Positions 1 through 5,220 of a stretch of DNA of 5,336 bases are shown in pieces; position 1 is the stretch's first letter, and each line of letters starts with the position of its first letter. Location: contig JAUVPT010000136.1 in NCBI GenBank assembly GCA_030598525.1, positions 1 to 5,336 of the forward strand. The letters are read 5' to 3'. The DNA is from Gemmatimonadota bacterium (GTDB lineage Bacteria > Gemmatimonadota > Gemmatimonadetes > Palauibacterales > Palauibacteraceae). The position numbers and the translations under genes were made by a program. The notes under the pieces are model-generated. The model made no database searches. It had not been told where the DNA came from and saw only the letters and a list, made by a program, of their open reading frames with translations.

Positions 1-872
1 ACGTGCCGCACGACCCCGCCGGGGTCGGCCGTCGTGAAGCGAACCGAGACACCTCCTCCTTCCAGCTCTTCGATCGGACCGTGCTCTCGGACCCATGGGG
101 CCACTGCTGGCGAGTAGTGAACGAGCACGTCTTCCTCCGAATCTGACTTGAATACCCGTCCGCCCGACACGTAGGCGACGGGGTCGAAATCTTCCGGCAC
201 GGTGTAGTCGAATTCGAGGACGCTCGCCCGCAGCAACCGGTCCACCCGAAACGCCCGAATGGCTTTCCGAAGATGACAGTATCCGATCAAGTACCACTTG
301 CCCGAGCAATAAACGATGGAGTACGGGTCGACCTCCCGCTCCTCCGGCTGGGGATCGCCCGGCTTGAGGTAGAGAATGCGGCAGCGGATGTGCGACCGCG
401 CAGCGTCCTTGAGCAGGGTCCGCAAGGCCACACCCTCCTGGTCGCCCTCGTCGATCTCGAACCGGTCCTCCTCTCCGTGGGCGGACGACACGGCCAACTC
501 GATCTCGATCCGGTGTGCCAGGTCCCGGATCTCAGTCGACACGTCCGGCGCGGCCTCGCCGGCAGCCGCCCTGAGCCCGACAGCCAGCGAGAGCATCTCT
601 CGACCCGACAGCCTTGCAGGTCTGTCGAACTTCCTATGCGAATAGACTTTGAGTTTGTTCGCTTCCAGTAGAATCTGGATTTCGTCGGCGCCGCCCGCCG
701 GGTGGTAGAAAGCCCGTGAGGTGACTGCCTCCAAGTCTCGCTGCAGCGTCCCCACACTTACGCCGAGGCGTTGTGCGGCCTCGGTCAGGGACACGCCGCC
801 CTCCCGACTCGCCAGCGGGAGAACGTAGAGGATTCGCTCGAGCTGTTCGCCCGCCGTTCCGACCTCAGTCAT
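1..872 (-). CDS. PafC-like HTH-WYL transcriptional regulator (partial, C-terminus cut by window edge)
   Basis: The frame is open from an ATG at 872 down to the window edge, giving 290 residues without the C-terminal end. Residues about 10-50 form a helix-turn-helix (LTEAAQRLGVSVGTLQRDLEAV). A linker with FDRPARLSGREMLSLAVGLRA at about 82-102 follows, as is typical of PafC-type proteins. The WYL domain covers about 145-215, with GKWYLIGY at 191-198 and the arginine-containing RAFRVDRL at 206-213. The start of the C-terminal WCX domain is visible. WYL domains bind nucleic-acid or nucleotide ligands, and mycobacterial PafC works with PafB as a transcription activator in the DNA-damage response. 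The start is supported by GGGAGG 5 nt upstream and by an 8-bp ATGACTGA overlap with the end of the upstream PafB-like gene, which implies translational coupling and probably a heterodimer. The family call is confident. The PafC-like assignment rests on domain style and on position after a PafB-like gene. Confidence 0.88.
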   Translation of the reverse strand, partial: MTEVGTAGEQLERILYVLPLASREGGVSLTEAAQRLGVSVGTLQRDLEAVTSRAFYHPAGGADEIQILLEANKLKVYSHRKFDRPARLSGREMLSLAVGLRAAAGEAAPDVSTEIRDLAHRIEIELAVSSAHGEEDRFEIDEGDQEGVALRTLLKDAARSHIRCRILYLKPGDPQPEEREVDPYSIVYCSGKWYLIGYCHLRKAIRAFRVDRLLRASVLEFDYTVPEDFDPVAYVSGGRVFKSDSEEDVLVHYSPAVAPWVREHGPIEELEGGGVSVRFTTADPGGVVRH

Positions 873-2031
873 GGGCGCCTCCCGGGGACGACGGCTCCGC
901 CGACACTGCGGCGGCCGAGGCCTCGTACACCGCCAGCACGTCCCTTGCCAACGACCGAAGACCGGCGGCCAGCGCCGTAGGGGCCGCGATACGCGCCCTT
1001 CCCTCCAAGCTGAGGATCCAACGCAGGAACGGGCTCACCTGGCGGACCTGGAACGTCCGCACCTGGGATCCGTCCTCCATCTCCTCCTCGAGCGCACCAT
1101 AGCCGTTCCGTTCCGCCCACAACGAGATCGGAAACTCGAACAACACCCGGGCCTCGAGCGTCTTGTCGTCCTCTGATCCGAGTTCCCACGCGTCCCGATT
1201 CCTGTACTCGTCGAGCGAGAAGTCTCCCGGGATCTCGTAGTTCGGTTTCTTGGGGGCCTTGGTATTGGCGCGCGGATCCTCCATGCGTCCTATGCGAAAG
1301 ACGCGAACGGCCTCCCGCGTGTCGTCGTGCCCAATGAGGTACCAGTGGCCACGCTGAAACAGCAGGCCATACGGCGCAACATCACGCTCCGTCTCTTTGC
1401 CTCGATGGAGGCCGTGATACGTGAAGCGCACCCGTTTGCGTGCGAGCAGGGCGTCGGAGAGCGTGCGGACGCGAGCCCGGATCTCTTCGGCGCCCGGCCG
1501 GTCCACGTACAGCACGGGTGAGAAGTCCGGCTGCCGAAACGAATCGCTGAGGTCGAAGGTGAGCTTTCGAAGGGCCGAGTCCGCCTCGCGTTTCAGGGGC
1601 GAGGACGGAATCCACGACAGGTGGGACAATGCGTCGTGCACGATACCGACGTGAGCCGTGGACAGGTGGATCTGCCCCGGTCCGGGCGGCGGCGCGAGCG
1701 GAACGCCGGGCGTCTCCTCGGGCGTAATCAGCTTCAGATACGGAAGGTAGAAGTCCTTGTTCGACAGGCGGTAGGCCTTCACCGCCTCCGTGCCGTAGTT
1801 GATCGTGAGATCGACGGTCTCGATCGGAATTCCGAGCTTCTTCAGTTCGTCCTTGTCGCGCTCGAACATGCGGCGCACCGTCTGGCGCGCCGTCTCGTCC
1901 GCCTCGACGTACTTCTCCGCGTACGCAGGCACGGCCTCCATGATCTGATCCACCTCAACCGGCATCTTGCGACCCACGAGGAGCGCGATGAGGTCGAGCC
2001 ACCGCTGGGTCTTCGAAATCCGCTCCTCCAT
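865..2031 (-). CDS. PafB-like HTH-WYL transcriptional regulator
   Basis: This 388-residue protein is complete. Residues 1-75 form the extended winged-HTH of PafB-type proteins: ISKTQRWLDLIALLVGRKMP near the start, and RRMFERDKDELKKLGIPIET at about 53-72. The WYL domain covers about 195-255, with YGLLFQRGHWYLIGHDD at 221-237 and RVFRIGRM at 243-250. A WCX-like C-terminal domain (about 290-370) ends in a poorly conserved Ala/Ser/Gly tail. In mycobacteria PafB and PafC form a heterodimer that activates SOS-independent DNA-damage promoters. I infer a related sensor/activator role here. The ATG at 2031 is preferred because the HTH starts immediately after it, GGAGGG lies 9 nt upstream, and it overlaps the stop of the HEPN gene in TGATG (one shared base). 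An in-frame GTG at 2112 would add 27 unrelated residues and overlap that gene by 82 bp. The 3' end overlaps the next WYL gene by 8 bp. Confidence 0.9.
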   Translation of the reverse strand: MEERISKTQRWLDLIALLVGRKMPVEVDQIMEAVPAYAEKYVEADETARQTVRRMFERDKDELKKLGIPIETVDLTINYGTEAVKAYRLSNKDFYLPYLKLITPEETPGVPLAPPPGPGQIHLSTAHVGIVHDALSHLSWIPSSPLKREADSALRKLTFDLSDSFRQPDFSPVLYVDRPGAEEIRARVRTLSDALLARKRVRFTYHGLHRGKETERDVAPYGLLFQRGHWYLIGHDDTREAVRVFRIGRMEDPRANTKAPKKPNYEIPGDFSLDEYRNRDAWELGSEDDKTLEARVLFEFPISLWAERNGYGALEEEMEDGSQVRTFQVRQVSPFLRWILSLEGRARIAAPTALAAGLRSLARDVLAVYEASAAAVSAEPSSPGGAHD

Positions 2032-3218
2032 CAGACCCTTCCCTCCAGCTTGATGCGCACGATTCTCACGAGCAGGCCCTCGCAGCCGATCCCGAGGATC
2101 CGCTGACGCCACTCGGCGATCCGCTCGCGAGTGATCCGCTCGTCATGAGCCGCCGGGTTACGCAGCTTGAGGAGGGGCTCGAGCTCGGCGGGGAGTGTAA
2201 CCGCCAGCCAGGCGGCATCACGGGAGGGAAACGCCTCCGCCACCGCCCGTTTCATCTCGGCACGCTCGATGAGCAGGTGTCGGACGGAACCGATCGTCTG
2301 GCGCGGCACCGAACGGCCGAGATCGATCGTGCCCTTCTTGTCCTGCATGACTCTCTCTGAGGCGGGCTTCGGCGCCATGATCGGCTGAAGCGCCGGGAAG
2401 ATGGCCGCGTTCAGCTCCGTCTCGATCGCCTTGCAGTATTCGACCGCGGTGGGCGAGAAGTCGAACCCCGGATCGTCGCGCCGGGACCGGAACACCGCCT
2501 CACCCGTAGTGAGAAACGTGCGGGACGTGGGGTGCAGCGCCTCCCATATCTCCTGCCCCAGGAGATTGTCGCGGAGCTCGGCGGACAGGCGCTCGGTCTC
2601 CCCCCGGAGCTCCGAATCACGCACCACCCAGCGGCGACCGCCGGTCAGCTCTTCCGAGTCCGCGAACCAGGTGGCCCCATCCTGCCGCTCCACCACCAGG
2701 GGAAGCTCGATCATCCCCCCGTAGATCGATACGGGACGGTGGTGGTAGCGCACGTTGAGGAGACTGCGAAGTTCCTCGTTGGTCGCCGGGCCGTCGCCCG
2801 CGATCAGGCGCCGGATGTCCGCGAGCCGGAACCAGCAGTCCACTTCCCTGTCCTGGTAATAGGACGGCATGTGCCCGAGCTCGTCCGGATCGTCTCCCGG
2901 AACGTCACGATCGGTGACTTCCACCAGGTGGCCGGCGTACAGCGAGCGGTAGTCGGTCAGGTAGAGGTGCGTCTCCACGCCCGCGTCGATCTGCGCCTGC
3001 AAGGCCAGAAGGTCGTCCTTGTGGGCCAGGGGCTCGTCGCGGTTCGGTGACCGCAGCTTCGCCCACCACACGTAGACCTCCGGATCATCGACCTCGCCCT
3101 GGGCCTCACGGGCGGCCCACCGGAGCATGACCTCCAGGTGGCGGTCCATCGCGTCGTCGGCGTACGACGGGTTCCAGACGCTCAACAGATGTCGGGGTAC
3201 GGCGTTCGGCTCGGTCAT
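2031..3218 (-). CDS. Two-part protein with C-terminal HEPN-type domain (candidate RNase effector)
   Basis: This 395-residue protein is the first gene of the operon with the two WYL regulators. I do not recognise a named family for the whole protein. Residues about 10-140 form a distinct N-terminal domain with SVWNPSYA (13-20), VYVWWAKLRS (48-57), HLYLTDYRSLYAGHL (84-98) and CWFRLADIRRL (128-138). It looks like an alpha/beta or PUA/EVE-like fold, which is inference. Residues about 228-385 look like a HEPN helical bundle: the amphipathic TSRTFLTTGEAVF is followed by FDFSPTAVEYCKAIETELN, and the domain ends in LLKLRNPAAH (R353, N354, H358). That is the RN-x3-H motif, which in HEPN RNases and abortive-infection toxins is the catalytic site for metal-independent RNA cleavage. 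The ATG at 3218 has only a weak Shine-Dalgarno sequence (GGACAG). An in-frame GTG at 3308 would add 30 residues of non-conserved appearance. The cell target and the activity are unknown. Some HEPN domains lack activity and only bind. Confidence 0.75.
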   Translation of the reverse strand: MTEPNAVPRHLLSVWNPSYADDAMDRHLEVMLRWAAREAQGEVDDPEVYVWWAKLRSPNRDEPLAHKDDLLALQAQIDAGVETHLYLTDYRSLYAGHLVEVTDRDVPGDDPDELGHMPSYYQDREVDCWFRLADIRRLIAGDGPATNEELRSLLNVRYHHRPVSIYGGMIELPLVVERQDGATWFADSEELTGGRRWVVRDSELRGETERLSAELRDNLLGQEIWEALHPTSRTFLTTGEAVFRSRRDDPGFDFSPTAVEYCKAIETELNAAIFPALQPIMAPKPASERVMQDKKGTIDLGRSVPRQTIGSVRHLLIERAEMKRAVAEAFPSRDAAWLAVTLPAELEPLLKLRNPAAHDERITRERIAEWRQRILGIGCEGLLVRIVRIKLEGRV

Positions 3219-3392
3219 CGAACTGTCCGAAAGAGAGTTGCGCGGGGCCTGGCGAACGCATCGTGCGGGGCACACGGGAAAGTACTGCGCGGCTGTCCAT
3301 GGCTCCACCCTGGTGGTGGCTGGCGGGCGACGGGCGCACGTCGACTCGAGGTCTACGCGTCAGGAAGGTCCGCCTCCCGAATATCTACCGAA

Positions 3393-3415
3393 ACTCTACG
3401 GGGTGGGTGTGACAG
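3393..3415 (-). promoter_or_regulatory. RecA-NDp-like promoter of the HEPN-WYL-WYL operon
   Basis: Read on the minus strand this is CTGTCACAC, 8 nt, then TAGAGT. The layout TGTCR...N8-TAnnnT is that of the DNA-damage promoter recognised by mycobacterial PafBC (tTGTCRGTG-N8-TAnnnT), although the last three bases of the upstream box differ (CAC for GTG). An element with the same spacing precedes the ARPP-1 gene. Transcription would start near 3386, leaving an untranslated leader of about 168 nt. Because the operon encodes the PafBC-like pair, autoregulation is likely. Direct evidence is limited to the shared sequence and spacing. Confidence 0.6.
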
Positions 3416-3481
3416 CGGGGCCGGCGGGCGCTGAGCGTGGGTGGCTCCTGGGGAGGAATGATCCTCGTGTCTCAGGACCCT

Positions 3482-3514
3482 CTGTCGAAATTCCCACATT
3501 CCCACTTTCGGCAG
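3482..3514. repeat. Inverted repeat with two TTCCCAC heptamers in its loop
   Basis: CTGTCGAAA (3482-3490) and TTTCGGCAG (3506-3514) form a 9-bp stem with one T-G wobble. The 15-nt loop consists of two direct TTCCCAC copies (3491-3497 and 3499-3505) separated by one base. A third copy lies inverted at 3537-3543 (GTGGGAA), so TTCCCACT at 3499-3506 and AGTGGGAA at 3536-3543 also form an alternative 8-bp inverted repeat. The cluster lies about 75-130 bp upstream of the HEPN operon promoter box and may be an operator. No protein can be assigned to it. Confidence 0.5.
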
Positions 3515-3647
3515 ACGGTACAGGGGCTGGCACACAGTGGGAAGGCTCGAGGGAGGATATCGTGCTTCATTGTGACGAACCCATGGACCAACGAGGCCGA
3601 AGCGGTGCCTATCGTCTTTGGTATCGTCAGGAGGATTCGGGCGGGGC

Positions 3648-3673
3648 GGGCCCCGGCGTGTCCACCGGGGCCC
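3648..3673 (-). terminator. GC-rich hairpin after ARPP-1 stop (possible terminator, no U-tract)
   Basis: GGGCCCCGG (3648-3656) and CCGGGGCCC (3665-3673) form a perfect 9-bp GC stem with an 8-nt loop. It begins 11 nt past the ARPP-1 stop codon on the transcribed strand. No T-run follows on the minus strand, so it does not meet the usual intrinsic-terminator pattern. It could act as a U-less terminator or an RNA-stabilising 3' structure. Confidence 0.4.
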
Positions 3674-3716
3674 CGTATGGTGATTCAGCTCTCGTCCGGG
3701 CCCCGTCCACCGGCCC
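3648..3716. repeat. Short GC repeats: GGGCCCCG x3 and TCCACCGG x2
   Basis: GGGCCCCG occurs at 3648-3655, 3668-3675 and 3698-3705. TCCACCGG occurs at 3661-3668 and 3706-3713. The second unit (3698-3716) is a shortened copy of the hairpin unit at 3648-3673. It falls inside the last codons of the ARPP-1 reading frame, so the frame ends in what looks like duplicated downstream hairpin DNA. Confidence 0.6.
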
Positions 3717-4803
3717 AGTTCCGCCGTCGGCTCGGCGAGGCGATTGGGCCGCCGCTCGGACCGCGGTCGGCTCCCTGACCGTTCGCACGACCCTCGGATC
3801 GACTGGATTGCTCACCCGGGAATGCCGACAGGTGGACCAGGCGCTCGGTGCTCTCGACGACGTCCGAGCATTCGGCCCCGATCGCCCGGCCGGAGAGCAA
3901 GTGGGAGGTGCCCTTCCCCACCGTCGGGGCTCTCCCACGAGGAGCCGAGCCGACAACGGACAGGAAGCGGCGCGCGGACTCCATGCCGAGCCCGTTGCGA
4001 TGTGAGCCGGTAGCTTTGCCGCCGCGATGCCTGTGCCGGGCCAGGGCGTCCATCACATAACCGCCCAGAAAGCGCTCGTGCAGGCGGTGATGGAGTGTTT
4101 GGCTCCCGACCACGTCCAGGCCGAGCGGACGCCGCCCCAGGAATGCGAGCAGGCCGACCTGGTCTTCGCTGCGCGGGAAGCAGGCGATCCAGTCGTCCAC
4201 GCTCTCGCTGTGGCGGTCGTAGATTTCGTCCATCGCCCCCGTGTCCGAGTTCACGCCCATACTGACGCCGACTTCGGCGATCTCGCGCCACACCCCGCTC
4301 TGCGCCTGGTGCAGGACGCTCGCGGAGGCCCTCGACGGAGACGCGGCATAAGCAGCCTCAACTTCCCTCGCCTTCCGCCGAACGCGCGGCGGAGCGTGCC
4401 GGGGCTTGGGACGCTCGCGGAACTCGTTGCTGACGTCATGCCACCTCCCCTGCTCCATGCAGGACACCGGGATCACGGTCTCGCTCTTCGCCGCGAGAAT
4501 GATAGTGCGGTTGGTGATCCGGTTCTGCTTCGCCCCGATCAGTTGCTCTCCGTCGAGGATGAGGACATCTATCTCACCCTGATTCGAGGCAAGTAGGCTC
4601 GGGACACTCCCGGATCCCACCTCTCCGATCGACACGAATCCCAGGTCGATCGCGTCGCCGAGAAGCAGGTACGGCAGTTCCGGCTGTGGCTCTGCGATCA
4701 GCGGGAATATGGTCAGGTTTTCCCTCCGAAGTGGCTCGCAGGGTTCCAGCGCAAGCAGGCGCGTCAGAGGTTGGCGGGCACGGATCTTATCGGCTTCAGA
4801 CAT
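3685..4803 (-). CDS. ARPP-1 family domain protein (function unknown), with atypical C-terminal tail
   Basis: This 372-residue protein is recognised as the ARPP-1 family (PF20208-like; as I recall the name, 'ARG and Rhodanese-Phosphatase-superfamily-associated Protein'). I know of no demonstrated biochemical activity. Family-like blocks run in order: LTRLLALEPCEPLRRENLT (13-31), YLLLGDAIDLG (45-55), LILDGEQLIGAKQNR (81-95), IPVSCMEQGRWHDVS (111-125), DQVGLLAFLG (214-223), LHERFLGGYVMDAL (241-254), and PTVGKG...VHLSAFP ending at 329. No signal peptide or membrane segment is visible, so it is probably cytoplasmic. The ATG at 4803 has GGAGG 4 nt upstream and begins just before the first conserved block. 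Upstream in-frame starts would run through the promoter. The last 43 residues are Gly/Ser/Arg/Pro-rich with no recognisable family signature, and a TGA in another frame lies at 3812-3814 just after AFPG, so a one-base indel may have removed the original stop. Its promoter matches that of the HEPN operon. Confidence 0.85.
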   Translation of the reverse strand: MSEADKIRARQPLTRLLALEPCEPLRRENLTIFPLIAEPQPELPYLLLGDAIDLGFVSIGEVGSGSVPSLLASNQGEIDVLILDGEQLIGAKQNRITNRTIILAAKSETVIPVSCMEQGRWHDVSNEFRERPKPRHAPPRVRRKAREVEAAYAASPSRASASVLHQAQSGVWREIAEVGVSMGVNSDTGAMDEIYDRHSESVDDWIACFPRSEDQVGLLAFLGRRPLGLDVVGSQTLHHRLHERFLGGYVMDALARHRHRGGKATGSHRNGLGMESARRFLSVVGSAPRGRAPTVGKGTSHLLSGRAIGAECSDVVESTERLVHLSAFPGEQSSRSEGRANGQGADRGPSGGPIASPSRRRNWAGGRGPDES

Positions 4804-4805
4804 GG

Positions 4806-4812
4806 CACCTCC
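4806..4812 (-). promoter_or_regulatory. Ribosome-binding site of the ARPP-1 gene
   Basis: The minus strand reads GGAGGTG just before CC-ATG. This strong Shine-Dalgarno sequence fixes the start codon at 4803 rather than the in-frame upstream alternatives. Confidence 0.75.
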
Positions 4813-4833
4813 GGAATTCTCAGGTTCACCCGA

Positions 4834-4856
4834 AATGTACAGGAGGGGTGTGACAG
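4834..4856 (-). promoter_or_regulatory. RecA-NDp-like promoter of the ARPP-1 gene
   Basis: The minus strand reads CTGTCACAC, 8 nt, then TACATT. It shares the 12-mer GCTGTCACACCC and the exact spacing to TAnnnT with the element at 3393-3415. TTTCGG follows the -10 region in both, at 1 nt different offset. Transcription would start near 4827, giving a short leader of about 24 nt with a strong Shine-Dalgarno sequence. This placement relative to the gene is what a real promoter should show, and it supports reading both copies as promoters. Confidence 0.65.
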
Positions 4857-4912
4857 CAAGACCGTGAGGAGCTGGCTTCCGCCGGCAACTGGGAGTCGGA
4901 GTCCGGGGGGAC

Positions 4913-4943
4913 TTGACAATACGGATCGACTTGACGGATTGAC
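4913..4943 (+). promoter_or_regulatory. Possible promoter/operator of the zinc-ribbon genes with direct repeats
   Basis: TTGACA at 4913-4918 resembles a sigma70-type -35 box, but no convincing -10 box stands at 16-18 nt. CGGATCGAC (4922-4930) and CGGATTGAC (4935-4943) are direct repeats with a 13-bp period, and TTGAC occurs three times (4913, 4931, 4939). The site lies about 55-85 bp upstream of the zinc-ribbon start. It may be an activator or repressor site. The evidence is only positional. Confidence 0.35.
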
Positions 4944-4984
4944 GCCTTCTGCGACCCGTGCGTAAGTGGGGCTGAGTATCGGTC

Positions 4985-4990
4985 AGGAGG
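4985..4990 (+). promoter_or_regulatory. Ribosome-binding site of the zinc-ribbon/TM gene
   Basis: A perfect AGGAGG lies 8 nt before the ATG at 4999. It decides that start over the in-frame GTG at 4966, which would place the Shine-Dalgarno sequence inside the coding region. Confidence 0.8.
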
Positions 4991-4998
4991 TTTCCGAC

Positions 4999-5190
4999 AT
5001 GCCCCTCACAGAGTGCCCCGATTGCGGCGGAATCGTTTCCGACGCTGCACTTACGTGCCCCACGTGTCATCGCGTGCTGGGGTCCATCAACACCCGCGGA
5101 GCCACCATGGCCATGCGGTGCGGGCGTTGGGCGATCGTCGGCGCGCTTGGGATGCTGGTCCTGTGGGCGCTGCTGAAGGTCCTGGCGTGA
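4999..5190 (+). CDS. Small zinc-ribbon protein with one C-terminal transmembrane helix
   Basis: This is a 63-residue protein. Residues 6-23 carry two CPxC knuckles (CPDC at 6-9, CPTC at 20-23), a classic compact zinc ribbon that binds one Zn2+. A hydrophobic helix follows at about 44-62 (WAIVGALGMLVLWALLKVL), preceded by Arg/Cys (MRCGR), so the ribbon is probably tethered to the membrane with its N-terminus in the cytoplasm. The specific role is unknown. Such zinc-ribbon/TM proteins are common and mostly uncharacterised. It is transcribed away from the ARPP-1 gene and lies 30 nt upstream of a second zinc-ribbon gene, probably as an operon. I see no shared promoter element with the minus-strand genes. 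Confidence 0.8.
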   Translation: MPLTECPDCGGIVSDAALTCPTCHRVLGSINTRGATMAMRCGRWAIVGALGMLVLWALLKVLA

Positions 5191-5220
5191 TCCATAGCAG
5201 CTGAGCGCTTACCTTGGAAT

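Larger units (their letters stand above)
3219..3684. other. 466-bp intergenic region: operon promoter, long leader, repeats
   Basis: No credible gene lies between the HEPN gene start and the ARPP-1 stop. Open frames here are short or merely antisense to the flanking genes, and their translations are Arg/Gly/Pro-rich without motifs. The stretch contains a GC-rich hairpin just after the ARPP-1 stop (3648-3673), a TTCCCAC heptamer cluster with a hairpin (3482-3543), and the promoter-like element of the HEPN operon (3393-3415). It ends with a predicted leader of roughly 165-170 nt before the HEPN start codon. Confidence 0.7.

Noticed and set aside
287..757. Open frames in other frames and strands inside the WYL, HEPN and ARPP-1 genes
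   Set aside because: They are shadows of the real genes, with Arg-rich, motif-free translations.
2032..2112. GTG at 2112 as start of the PafB-like gene
   Set aside because: It gives an 82-bp overlap and 27 unrelated residues, while the TGATG junction with GGAGGG upstream is a normal coupled start at 2031.
3219..3308. GTG at 3308 as start of the HEPN gene
   Set aside because: The 30 extra residues look non-conserved, there is no Shine-Dalgarno sequence, and the ATG at 3218 stands shortly before the first structured motif. Not fully excluded.
3388..3414. TGTCACA reading as an ECF41-type sigma promoter (TGTCACA-N16-CGTC)
   Set aside because: The -35-like box matches, but CGTC is absent at the right distance in both copies, and the downstream CGG lies at 17 nt in one and 16 nt in the other. 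The N8-TAnnnT layout is exact in both.
3757..3770. GACCGCGGTC palindrome within the ARPP-1 tail
   Set aside because: It is a short GC palindrome inside a coding frame, expected by chance in such DNA, and has no loop or partner site.
3127..4005. 292-codon open frame on the plus strand across the intergenic region and the ARPP-1 3' half
   Set aside because: It is antisense to two well-supported genes, its composition is Gly/Arg/Pro-rich with no motifs, and it has no plausible ribosome-binding site. Long chance frames are common in GC-rich DNA.
4804..5070. Upstream in-frame extension of the ARPP-1 gene to 5070
   Set aside because: It would translate through the promoter element and overlap the divergent zinc-ribbon gene. 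The strong GGAGG before 4803 marks the real start.
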